A stretch of 64,000 nucleotides of DNA from positions 3,286,001-3,350,000 of the forward strand of contig NZ_CP013293.1 in assembly GCF_001456155.1 (NCBI RefSeq), given 5' to 3'. Of the stretch, positions 34,501 to 41,481 are shown one piece after another. The DNA is from Chryseobacterium sp. IHB B 17019. GTDB taxonomy: Bacteria > Bacteroidota > Bacteroidia > Flavobacteriales > Weeksellaceae. Within the stretch, counting starts at the first letter, position 1, and the number at the start of each line of letters is the position of its first letter. The notes below the pieces were generated by a model, which saw only the letters and a list, made by a program, of their open reading frames with translations, was not told the origin of the DNA and ran no database searches. The position numbers and the translations under genes were made by a program.

Positions 34501-35480
34501 TCCAATTTTTGATCGCAGCGGGTGTAGGTATTTTCTGGGCAACAGTGCTTACAGGCGCCATCATTTCATCTGCAATAGCCACATTCTTATATTTATCTAA
34601 AGCTTATCTCACCCGGAACTTTAGTGTCAGCGGATTCTTCAAGGCAGTCACCATTGGTTCAATAACTGGCGCCGTCTCCGCTGGGCTGGGACAGGTTTTT
34701 AGTGCAGGAACATTCTTGGCTTACGTCGGGAACGGAGCTTTATCGGGTCTGGGAAGCGCAGCTGTGCAGTCTTTAGCAAACGGAACCAATTTTCTACAAG
34801 GCATTACAAAAGGTGCTGTAATAGGAGCTGCAATGGGAGCAATAAGTTATGGTATTATGAAGCTATCTACTAAACCTTCAGGTGAAACGCTTGATGTTCT
34901 TGATGATACAGAAGGAGTAGCGGAAAATCCGGTAACTGTCGACGCCCGTGAAGTGAAGAAAGTAATGACTAAAGACTTTAAAGGAAAAAGTCCGGCCAAT
35001 GGAAGTATTAAAGTACTTCGCAAACCGGAAGACCTTCCTAAATATCTTAAAGATAAAGGATATAAATTTGATGGAAAGACATTACTGAATGATGACGGAG
35101 AAAAGGTTCTAGCAACCACAACTCCTTTTTATGGAAACAAATACATGAGATATGTATTTGCTCCAAATTCATTCAAATCTCCTGAAGTATTAAGCCTTAC
35201 TACAGGGCACGAAATGCTTCATGCAACATTTTTCGCATATGGCATAAGATCTGAAGAGCTTTCACAAGGACACTCATGGAACTATGGTGCAAAAACTGTA
35301 GGAAGTCACCACGCCATCATTGCAGAATGGGAAAAAGGATATGTCGACCTGAAAGGCTGGGGAAATCTAGGACTACCAATGGAACCGAGATTTGATTTAA
35401 CCAAACTCAGAACATATAATCCAGGTTTTAATGCTAAATTTGATAAAATGATGCAAATCATGAAAAAATTCTTGAAATAA
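28560..35480 (+). CDS. Giant RHS/SpvB-type protein with C-terminal HEXXH toxin domain
   Basis: 2306 residues. The ATG at 28560 is chosen because a signal peptide follows (KIKLFSSFILSLCSVLGLS); the longer frame would bury it. Order: SpvB-like N-terminal region (about 90-300), five FG-GAP/VCBS-like Asp loops such as GDFDGDGKVD and GDYNGDGKTD (405-790), many YD/RHS repeats (about 1170-1900), and the RHS core with GRLYDPLLRRFLNADENIQD, ending DPSGE near 1975. Then hydrophobic segments and a C-terminal domain with HEMLH (2217-2221) and later HHAIIAEWE, a probable zinc metallopeptidase. The layout is that of a polymorphic toxin: a shell that encloses the toxin. No T9SS domain is on this protein. 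Confidence 0.85.
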   Translation: MKIKLFSSFILSLCSVLGLSQTILYQAESTTRTVQDPQTIVIEKGFVAAGNISNPFVAKIGPATENPGGGPTDSNAGTNNPTGTSAPVGQSFHDTKGNIDVNGAGQLQFTLPITLPPGVKNVVPQISLIYTSGSGNGIAGYGWNISGITSISRVGKNIEKDGETRGVQMDYSDYYSFNGQRLILKSGEYGKDGAQYVTEKYSNIKIKSVGTYPVNGQDAGPAHFEVTFEDGSQAWYGAYVAGSRTNPNITTPLEYNIVKWKDAQGNYISYGYQAAGNNGGFRTVTNIVRIESIGWGGNETLNKPHFNFIEFLYADRLLPEQSHAKGITFIQDKLLSSIKITSNAQPYRNYIIDYKKDTNGTDYQFVNKITEYNGANEAANPVVFDYEKSNLGGWKSTNYDYTEDHKVLGDFDGDGKVDMFKYSNSVNYCKTYNTQHPLNPTANENEISYTDYGDSKCVEWVNEPAGFYLFKNIFDENKPEKILVASDITKESLDNALSIVVKDNNNIVNSKQSIVIIKKNKVGTTQAYDMDFRVYTFSDNNTLDFQFNKAIPYSQYAIDPIYSFNNNTTIESQTKEVDINGDGLSELIIGLKDRICFSGPIDPEIDPDGILPGGGTTCNTTYRYLRISLDKNVSNDNSFASFTLSPVSTPALNNYLVGDFDGDSQTDFLKLNSGLPILVKLKDDGQNVIVEESGMSNIPITGVWASSVLGDYNGDGKTDIMIPTGYNSSDWRMYSSTGIGFVEKYYSNFCYFQSSQNDPNNYVPWFSYQRTYVAQDMNRDGKSDFIEFFSLVQIAQNGNAQSRFLVNLYENKGYKSSSTKIEFQKKKLINYTNANTPVNFPLIENYRGYPYWYNTNNTYYRTSMEQLTWSTVAEHYTPIFGNFRVNMADENILVFQKSKLFKFNYYDVSREARIKTITQANITTEIEYKELDPSIDANFYKSVKKEQYPYMELNKVYQTAAVYQLRNSGRKQDFRYRGFVSHFEGKGVIGFRQTARSSWYADGFENTKIWSGIETDPLNDAATVKEWSIRTNDETKIFPTDLSETNTQLLSLKSTIYQTDKLLNGQIVTTIANADKPKIVTATVPKSTRIKDFLTNTVTTSTISYGDHYLPSQSVSNVNDNYAVNISTFEYLHNINGTGPDYYVGRPKNKTDVVQAYGDTKTTREELVYENNLLKTLKTWNRDNTGFLQETYNYDGFGNIILETVSNSIDTQMQTNQSEYDPKGRFVIKKTDNLGLITNITHNDDGQVLTQTDPLGNTLVNTYDPWGKILKSKSNLDGTTTYEYIKDSYGNTVLVQYDADGNISKKFINKLGLEYRTTTKGFGQGQFISKDIEYDILGRKYRESEPYFDGLAASSWNVIEYDDTVFPTKIKTTTFNGKQLESSSLGLVTTIKELNGYSRITTKTADALGNIVSSTDKGGTIIFSYNAAGEQIKAQYAENSVTTKYDAWGRKSELNDPSNGTYKYEYDGLGQPKKVISPKGTKEFTYNTLGQLIAKKEISTADAGQATNKVINFTYDDKGRIISKSGTSKGKTYSSSVVYDQQGRNLSSSENSNGRYFIQKGITYDDKGRIISYEKQLYSSGIMTKVTIENVYNPWNGELYQVKDKTSGKVLWQLQETNAKGQILSAKLGQATVTNTYDNNGFLSNMNHSSALKPSILQISYSFDAIKNELKSRTTGGDLNIIESFDYDDNNRLINWTDPITGIKPSANRNVYDIKGRITANDDVGTIKFENTSKIYQPTGMTLNAAGTQNYNNDLIQTIVYNENNDPVFIDGMKGDVAFQYGLTSMRQRVTYGGNFAADAEGKFTKFYSEDGSFEVIVNNNAGTEKHILYIGGTPYESNIVYIKNYAESVGSYKFLHKDYLGSVLAITNEEGGKLEQRHFDAWGNMTHFMRGTKPPMTGIAAINNFIATGGLTLERGYTGHEHFPEVGIIHMNGRLYDPLLRRFLNADENIQDPYNTQNYNKYGYVLNNPLMFNDPSGEAFQFLIAAGVGIFWATVLTGAIISSAIATFLYLSKAYLTRNFSVSGFFKAVTIGSITGAVSAGLGQVFSAGTFLAYVGNGALSGLGSAAVQSLANGTNFLQGITKGAVIGAAMGAISYGIMKLSTKPSGETLDVLDDTEGVAENPVTVDAREVKKVMTKDFKGKSPANGSIKVLRKPEDLPKYLKDKGYKFDGKTLLNDDGEKVLATTTPFYGNKYMRYVFAPNSFKSPEVLSLTTGHEMLHATFFAYGIRSEELSQGHSWNYGAKTVGSHHAIIAEWEKGYVDLKGWGNLGLPMEPRFDLTKLRTYNPGFNAKFDKMMQIMKKFLK

Positions 35481-36046
35481 TGAAAACAGCGAAATTACTT
35501 TTAATATTTATAACAATAATATCTTGTTGCAATAAAAAGAATGATACCGTTGAGCTGTCGTATGAGTTCAAAAAAGAAGAAAAAAAACTTGAACTCTTAC
35601 TATACAATAATACTCAGGAAGATTTTATAGTGCTTATTCCCCGAACGATATCTTTTACAGGAAATTCATCCTCGACAGGTGATAAGACTTTAGATTCAAA
35701 AAATCCTGAAGCCACCCTGTCAAAAGAGGAACAAACAAATATTTCCCGTCAAATGACTCAAATAGAATCTGTCTTAAATCCAGATACTCTTATGAATGAC
35801 AGGAAATATTTTCCAACAGCAATTTTGATTAAGAAAAAAGAGAAAAAGAGGTTGGATTATAGATTAAACAATGATTTTGTTACAGATCGTATATATAAGA
35901 GCAAATTCTTCAAGATGAGAGATGTTTTGAATATATCTCAGAATATTGATATTCTTAAAAAAATGGTCGACTATAGACAAAATGATCATTATAAAATTTA
36001 TATTGATGATTTTAATATAAAAGACAGCCTACAAGTTAAGTTTTAG
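35480..36046 (+). CDS. Lipoprotein, candidate immunity protein
   Basis: 188 residues. Signal TAKLLLIFITIISC with the lipobox IISC and a second Cys after it. The mature part is Lys/Asp-rich and beta-rich; no known domain. The ATG overlaps the RHS stop by one base (TAATG), so it is translated with the toxin gene, as immunity genes usually are. A membrane-anchored antitoxin would suit a peptidase acting in the periplasm or at the envelope. The gene ends at a strong terminator. Confidence 0.7.
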   Translation: MKTAKLLLIFITIISCCNKKNDTVELSYEFKKEEKKLELLLYNNTQEDFIVLIPRTISFTGNSSSTGDKTLDSKNPEATLSKEEQTNISRQMTQIESVLNPDTLMNDRKYFPTAILIKKKEKKRLDYRLNNDFVTDRIYKSKFFKMRDVLNISQNIDILKKMVDYRQNDHYKIYIDDFNIKDSLQVKF

Positions 36047-36061
36047 ATAAAACTTCATATT

Positions 36062-36092
36062 AAGAGCAGATAAAATTATCTGCTCTTTTTTT
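36062..36092. terminator. Bidirectional terminator
   Basis: Nearly perfect 12-base arms AAGAGCAGATAA (36062-36073) and TTATCTGCTCTT (36076-36087), then a T run, between the convergent lipoprotein gene and the SusD gene. Confidence 0.88.
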
Positions 36093-36093
36093 A

Positions 36094-37587
36094 TTACAAA
36101 TTCGGGTTATTCTCAATCTCCTTCTGCGGAATCGAAAACAAATAATACCTGCTGTTCGGGGCAAAAGGCGATTGATCCGGGAAAGCAAAAATCGTATGAC
36201 CTCTTCCGTTGACTGTTTTTACAAGTCCGTTCGGTGTTGTAATCTGTACCTGAATCGGCTGTCCACTTGAATTAATGAATGGTTTTCTCACCACCGTTCC
36301 CTGCGTTCTGATAATATCCGACAGAGAAAATCCTTCCCCGAATAATTCTTTTCTCCTTTCAATTAAAATTTCATTAATGACATCATTTTGAGCCAAAGAC
36401 CCGTTATATTGATTTGCATTTCTTGCAGATTTTAATTGATTTAAAACTGTTATAGCATTCGTAATATTTCCGTTTCTGGCTTCAGCTTCGGCTTCTATCA
36501 AATACATTTCTGCGGCTCTCATATAAACGATATCTGCAATTAAATTAGCTTTAAATTTAAACTTAGCATATCGTAAAAGCCCTTCCCTTCCCGGAAGTCC
36601 ATCCCATGAAAACAGAGAATAGCGAACATCATTAGTATCAAATAAATCCTTAAAATATGGATCCGCCATGAAGCTGTAATAGTAACTTCCCGACGAAGAA
36701 ACATCCAAAAAATGAAAAGCATAGCTTTCACCCGACTGCTCCTGCGTTTGCCCGTGTCCCCAAATCCATTCACTATTGCTGATGTCGTTGAAACCGTCTT
36801 TGTATTTTTCGGGAGTCATTAAAGGGTACCCGTTTCTGGCAATTTTTGCAGAGGCCACAGCTTTTGTCCAATCTCCTGTATTTAAGTAAACCCTTGCCAG
36901 TAAGCCATTCACAACCGATCTGTCGATTTTATCTTTGTTATTTCTTGAATAATTTTGAAGCAATTGATCCGCATCAGTCAAATCATTTTTAATCAAAGTA
37001 TAAATTTCTTCAAGACTTGCTTTTTTCTTTCCGACTGAATTTGTGGTGGTAGGTTCAGTGTAAATCGGGGCTGTCAGTGCATTTTTATCTTTTAAATAAC
37101 TTAACTGATAAAAGCTCGCCAGATTTAAATAACAAAATGCTCTCAACGCCTTTGCCTGGCCTTTTACCTGATTTTTCTTTTCCTGGCTTCCTTCCGCTGC
37201 ATCAATTTTAGCAATAACATTATTCATATTATTAATTGTGGAATATAAGAGGTTCCATATAAAAAGTGGCCGGCTCCCTGTATTATTCACCAAATCTGTG
37301 AAAGCATACGCTCCGGGAAAGCCGTATTTATTTGTAAGAACGGCAACATCACTTCCCATTGCATCACTCGTCCTCAATACAGTTGAGTAGCCGATGTTTG
37401 CATACGTTGGCCCATCATCATTGAATTTTGCCCAAGTCCCGTTGATTACCGTTTCTGCACTTTCTGCTGTTTTGAAAACTTCTTCTTCGCTTGCCTGATT
37501 GGTTGGAGCGGTTTCCAGATCGTTTTCACAACTTATTAAAGCCAAAATTGTGATTAAAGCAAAAGATATATATTTTAATTTTTTCAT
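36094..37587 (-). CDS. SusD/RagB-family outer-membrane lipoprotein (SAM-riboswitch operon)
   Basis: 497 residues. Lipobox ALISC in the signal (FALITILALISC). Typical SusD features: a TPR-like helical core (AKALRAFCYLNLASFY, VNGLLARVYLNTGDW), VYMRAAEMYLIEAEAEAR, and ERRKELFGEGFSLSDIIR near the end. It caps the SusC barrel and binds the imported ligand on the cell surface. It follows the SusC gene by 16 bases; both lie behind the SAM-I riboswitch, so the ligand is more likely linked to sulfur or methionine metabolism than to glycans (inference). Confidence 0.92.
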   Translation of the reverse strand: MKKLKYISFALITILALISCENDLETAPTNQASEEEVFKTAESAETVINGTWAKFNDDGPTYANIGYSTVLRTSDAMGSDVAVLTNKYGFPGAYAFTDLVNNTGSRPLFIWNLLYSTINNMNNVIAKIDAAEGSQEKKNQVKGQAKALRAFCYLNLASFYQLSYLKDKNALTAPIYTEPTTTNSVGKKKASLEEIYTLIKNDLTDADQLLQNYSRNNKDKIDRSVVNGLLARVYLNTGDWTKAVASAKIARNGYPLMTPEKYKDGFNDISNSEWIWGHGQTQEQSGESYAFHFLDVSSSGSYYYSFMADPYFKDLFDTNDVRYSLFSWDGLPGREGLLRYAKFKFKANLIADIVYMRAAEMYLIEAEAEARNGNITNAITVLNQLKSARNANQYNGSLAQNDVINEILIERRKELFGEGFSLSDIIRTQGTVVRKPFINSSGQPIQVQITTPNGLVKTVNGRGHTIFAFPDQSPFAPNSRYYLFSIPQKEIENNPNL

Positions 37588-37603
37588 TTTTTTAATTTTA
37601 ATG

Positions 37604-40513
37604 TTAAAGACTTGCCTGTAAGCCGAAAGTAACCGTTCTCATAGCAGGATACCTGTAATAAGTCGTTCCGTCCAACGTCTGTTCCGGATCCATTCCTTTA
37701 TGTTTGTAGAATGTTAAAAGATTTTCTGCCTGAACATAAATCCTGAATTTCTTCAATCCAAATCTTTCAAAATAATCTGAAGGAAGCGTATAACCCAAAC
37801 TCACATTTTTCACCCTTGCATACGTACCTGAATATAAAAATCTTGATGAAACTGAAGCCCAGTTGTTGGTTGTTGTACTTAGAGCCGGAACGTCTGTATT
37901 TGGATTTTCGGGAGTCCATCTGTTGAGCATTTCTTTGCTCCAGGCGCGTCCCGCCAAGCTTCCGTTGTGCATGATCATCGTATAATCTGTATCCAGAATT
38001 TTTCCTCCGATACTGAAAGTTACCAATGTTGAAAAATCAAAGTTTTTGTAAGCCAGACTGGTTGTTAAACCTCCCATCACTTTCGGAAGTGACGAACCCT
38101 GCAGTGTTTTTGTAGCTTTTGCATATTCGGAAGTTGTTCCTTCTACCGTATTTCCGTTGGTACCCGTTGTGATCGTTTTCCAGAGTGGTTTTCCGTTGCT
38201 TGGATCTACTCCAACCCATTCCGGAATGAAAAAATCATAGATTGAACCGCCGACCTGCAATAATTTTGTCCCGCTTACGATTGAGCCTTTTGGAAGCTTA
38301 GTGATTTTATTATTTAAAGTGCTTAAATTAAGATCAACATTCCATTCAAAATCTTTTGTTTTAATAGGTGTTGTGAACAATGAAAATTCAAAACCAGTAT
38401 TTTTAAGTTCTCCGATATTCGCCTGAAAACCGCTGAAACCCAATGACGGCGCCAAAGGCATATCAAACAAAAGGTCTTTACTCTGGCGTTGGAAATACTC
38501 CACATTACCTTTAATTCTGTTTTTTAAAATCGCGAATTCCAGTCCAATATTTAAGTTAAGATTAGTTTCCCATTTCAAATCCGGAGTTGGTAATTTACTG
38601 GCAACTGTTCCCCCTTCTCCTAGATTATTGTAAAAGGCATACAAACTCTGATAGGCATAATAGGTGCTTAATTTGTCATTTCCCTGGCCTCCGTAACTTG
38701 CACGAAGGGTCAGTTGATTGAAGAAATTTAAATTTTTAATAAAATCTTCATTGGACGCTTTCCATGAGCCTCCGACTGACCAGAAAGTTCCCCATCTGTT
38801 TTCAGGAGAAAATCTTGAAGATCCGTCCGCTCTTACCGATCCTGAAACAAAATATTTATTTTTAAAATCATATTCTGCCTTTCCTAAGAAACTTAACAAA
38901 CCTAATTTATCACTGTTTCCACTGAAGCTTCCCAGTAAAGCTGCTGCATCAGGTTCGTAATAATATGGTAAGGAAAACTGACTTCTGCTTCCTGAAATCG
39001 TCTGATATTCATAATGATAAAACTCCTGACCACCTAAAATGTTAATATGATGCTGCCCGAATTTTTTATCATAAGTCAGAATATTACTTGTGGTGTAAGA
39101 CAAAGTTCTTGAATTGGTTTTTGTCACGGAACCTCCGATTTCAACGCCTTCTCCCAACAACGGATTGGTATAATAATGACCGTTATAATTCACTAAATCA
39201 ATAGAAAAACTTGTTTTAAACTTTAATTCCGGCAAGAAGGTAAAATCTAAAAATCCTTTTCCTGAAAAGTTATCTTCTCTGTTGTCGTTTTTATTTAAAG
39301 GTAAAGTTGCTGCAGCGTTTTCATTCTGTAAAGCACTTGTCGGCCTATATTTCCCGAAATCGTAGATGTAATTTCCGTTGGCATCCAATTTATAGCTACC
39401 ATCCGCATTTCTTTCATAATAAGGATAAAATGAAGGAATTACCCTTGCTGCATTAATAATGTTATCGGTTCTGGAATCTGATGAAGGCGGTGCTTCCTGA
39501 AGGCTGTTTGTATAACTTAAATTTGCCCCGACATTCAGCCATTTCTTTACCTCAGAATTGATTTTCAGTCTTGTGCTGTACTTCCTGAATCCGGACCCAA
39601 TCGCAATTCCTTTGTCATCCAGATAACCCAGTGAAAAATAATAATTGCTTTTTTCATTTCCACCACTGAAATCCAGATCCACCTGATTTCTTGAAGCAAC
39701 TCTTTGCAGAATATCTTTCCAATTGTCGTTCCACAAAGGTGTTGCACCGGATAATAGCTTCCCGTCTGGTCCTACAGGTTTGGCATAATTTACGCCATAA
39801 GGATTGATTCCTAAAGCATTCACCAGATTATCAGTCGCCATCTGCGCAGCCTGTTGTGAAGAGACCTGACTGGATTTGTACCCGTTTCGCAGCGCTTCCC
39901 AATACAATTCGAAATACTGGTCTGTTGATACCTGTTCATAATCTTTCACAGCTCTTCCGGAAAAACCCTGGCTGATATTAAAGTTTATACTCGACTCTCC
40001 TTTTTTACCGGATTTTGTGGTGATGATAATTACTCCATTTGCCCCTCTGGAACCATACAGTGAGCTTGCCGTAGCATCTTTTAAAACACTTATTGATTCA
40101 ATATCGTTGGGACTGATAGAGTTGATATTTCCGTCGAAAGGAATTCCGTCTACTACAAATAACGGGTTGCTTGAAGCACTAATAGAACCAATTCCCCGAA
40201 TTCTGATGGAGGCCGTAGAACCCGGCTGCCCCGAAGAGCTTACCGCCTGAAGTCCCGGAACCTGACCTTCTAATGCTTTTGTAATGCTGGTAACAGGCCT
40301 GTTGTTGATTTTTTCGCTGGAAATGGTAGCGACAGATCCTGTATAGCTCGTTTTTTTAGCTTTTCCGTAAGCTACAATGACTACTTCATCAATATCTTTT
40401 TCACGAAGCGTATCTTTTTTAGCTTCCTGCCCTTCTACACTGATTATTCCTAAGAAGAAAACAGCAATTGGCGGAATCCATAGCTTGGAGCTAATTAAAT
40501 TTTTGTTAATCAT
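37604..40513 (-). CDS. SusC/RagA-family TonB-dependent transporter (SAM-riboswitch operon)
   Basis: 969 residues from the ATG at 40513 (MINKNLI); the open frame begins two codons earlier with TTG. Signal peptide, then directly a TonB box-like segment (IDEVVIVAYGKAKK) and plug (VTSITKALEGQVPGLQAVSS, VVDGIPFDGN, LYGSRGANGVIIITTKSGKKG), without the carboxypeptidase-D-like domain many SusC proteins carry. The barrel ends in YVQAENLLTFYKHKGMDPEQ and a final aromatic strand. Imports a ligand together with SusD, powered by TonB. Start is 85 bases after the riboswitch. Confidence 0.93.
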   Translation of the reverse strand: MINKNLISSKLWIPPIAVFFLGIISVEGQEAKKDTLREKDIDEVVIVAYGKAKKTSYTGSVATISSEKINNRPVTSITKALEGQVPGLQAVSSSGQPGSTASIRIRGIGSISASSNPLFVVDGIPFDGNINSISPNDIESISVLKDATASSLYGSRGANGVIIITTKSGKKGESSINFNISQGFSGRAVKDYEQVSTDQYFELYWEALRNGYKSSQVSSQQAAQMATDNLVNALGINPYGVNYAKPVGPDGKLLSGATPLWNDNWKDILQRVASRNQVDLDFSGGNEKSNYYFSLGYLDDKGIAIGSGFRKYSTRLKINSEVKKWLNVGANLSYTNSLQEAPPSSDSRTDNIINAARVIPSFYPYYERNADGSYKLDANGNYIYDFGKYRPTSALQNENAAATLPLNKNDNREDNFSGKGFLDFTFLPELKFKTSFSIDLVNYNGHYYTNPLLGEGVEIGGSVTKTNSRTLSYTTSNILTYDKKFGQHHINILGGQEFYHYEYQTISGSRSQFSLPYYYEPDAAALLGSFSGNSDKLGLLSFLGKAEYDFKNKYFVSGSVRADGSSRFSPENRWGTFWSVGGSWKASNEDFIKNLNFFNQLTLRASYGGQGNDKLSTYYAYQSLYAFYNNLGEGGTVASKLPTPDLKWETNLNLNIGLEFAILKNRIKGNVEYFQRQSKDLLFDMPLAPSLGFSGFQANIGELKNTGFEFSLFTTPIKTKDFEWNVDLNLSTLNNKITKLPKGSIVSGTKLLQVGGSIYDFFIPEWVGVDPSNGKPLWKTITTGTNGNTVEGTTSEYAKATKTLQGSSLPKVMGGLTTSLAYKNFDFSTLVTFSIGGKILDTDYTMIMHNGSLAGRAWSKEMLNRWTPENPNTDVPALSTTTNNWASVSSRFLYSGTYARVKNVSLGYTLPSDYFERFGLKKFRIYVQAENLLTFYKHKGMDPEQTLDGTTYYRYPAMRTVTFGLQASL

Positions 40514-40598
40514 AATCAATTTTATTTAGCAATAACTGAATTTTAATACTTTATAAAAAAGACAGCAAAAAGCATCAATACTATGATTAACCTTATTG

Positions 40599-40693
40599 CT
40601 TATCTTTCCTTTTTAAAGGCTGAATGTAACACCTTGCTCTGGGCAGGTTGTTAAGATTTCACAGGGTCAGTTCCCTCCATCTTTCTTTATAAG
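40599..40693 (-). promoter_or_regulatory. SAM-I (S-box) riboswitch upstream of susCD
   Basis: On the minus strand, 5' to 3': P1 begins CTTATAAAGAAAGATGGAGG, then the conserved core GGAGGGA-CTG-CCC-TGAAATC, CAACC, and later AGGTGTTACATTC, closing with GGAAAGATAAG, which pairs with the 5' CTTAT. This fits the S-box consensus closely. Downstream, arms AAGC..AATA and TATT..GCTT followed by TTTTT (about 40571-40602) may be an expression-platform terminator; this part is tentative. Confidence 0.93.
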
Positions 40694-40711
40694 CCGATCG
40701 AAATATATTTG

Positions 40712-40742
40712 CAAATCTAAAAACAAATAGTCTATAAAACAA
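40712..40742 (-). promoter_or_regulatory. Promoter driving the SAM riboswitch and susCD
   Basis: On the minus strand TTG (40740-40742), 20 bases, TAGATTTG (40712-40719). Transcription would begin about 10 bases before the aptamer. The rest of the 424-base gap 40514-40937 toward aroQ is AT-rich and shows no gene. Confidence 0.65.
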
Positions 40743-40937
40743 GTAGACTTTAAAAATTCAACTATAAATTTTATAAAAATTAACTTAATTTTATTTTAAA
40801 AGCCAAAGAAATAAGCAGTTATAAAATTTGTTAAATTTTTAAATATGAGAAATATCATTAAAAATAATGCAAGGGATCAAAATAACTTAAGCTAAAATTT
40901 TTCAGCCTTAATTGAAAAAACTTTTTAATTTTATACT

Positions 40938-41348
40938 ATGAAAGTTTTAATTGTAAACGGCCCGAACCTGAATCTTTTAGGCTCAAGAGAACCTGAAATT
41001 TATGGGACAATCTCTATGGAAGAATATCTGGAAAATATAAAGTCTGAATTTTCTTCTTATGAAATTAAATATTATCAATCCAATATTGAAGGAGAAATTA
41101 TTAACAGGCTTCAGGAAAATGATTTTGATGCATTGGTAATTAATCCGGGAGCGTTTACCCATTATTCTTATGCGATTGCCGACTGTTTAAAGAACATTCA
41201 GAAGCCTAAAGTTGAGGTTCATATCAGCAATATTTACAAGAGGGAAGAATTTCGCCAGAAGTCTGTGACGGCCGCAAATACTGATGCGGTTTTATCCGGT
41301 TTTGGAATGGGGGGATATAGATTGGCGATTTTGAGCTTGAAATTTTAA
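40938..41348 (+). CDS. aroQ: 3-dehydroquinate dehydratase, type II
   Basis: 136 residues, slightly short of the usual 140-150. Third step of the shikimate pathway: 3-dehydroquinate to 3-dehydroshikimate. Signatures: IVNGPNLNLLGSREPEIYG with the catalytic Tyr, NPGAFTHYSYAI, and VEVHISNIYKREEFRQKS with the active-site His and Arg. Dodecameric cytosolic enzyme. Single gene after the susCD riboswitch region. Confidence 0.96.
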   Translation: MKVLIVNGPNLNLLGSREPEIYGTISMEEYLENIKSEFSSYEIKYYQSNIEGEIINRLQENDFDALVINPGAFTHYSYAIADCLKNIQKPKVEVHISNIYKREEFRQKSVTAANTDAVLSGFGMGGYRLAILSLKF

Positions 41349-41363
41349 ATAATTAATTTTATT

Positions 41364-41438
41364 AACCACAGATTTCTCAGATCACCACAGATGTTTACGT
41401 TATATATAATCTGTGTAGCTTGGTGAAAATCCGTGTTT
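41364..41438. repeat. CACAGAT/ATCTGTG-type repeat
   Basis: Units CCACAGAT (41367-41374 and again at 41385-41392) with ATCTGTG (41409-41415) and CCGTG in the opposite sense. A typical intergenic low-complexity inverted element of Bacteroidota; copies elsewhere cannot be seen here. Confidence 0.45.
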
Positions 41439-41449
41439 AATTAAAAATA

Positions 41450-41476
41450 AAATCCTCATCGCTATGATGAGGATTT
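41450..41476. terminator. Terminator between aroQ and pckA
   Basis: Arms AAATCCTCATC (41450-41460) and GATGAGGATTT (41466-41476), loop of 5; mainly serves pckA on the minus strand. Confidence 0.8.
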
Positions 41477-41481
41477 CTATT

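Noticed and set aside
27222..36046. Complete Tc toxin complex
   Set aside because: The RHS protein resembles a fused TcB/TcC, but no TcA-like pore gene is present in the window.
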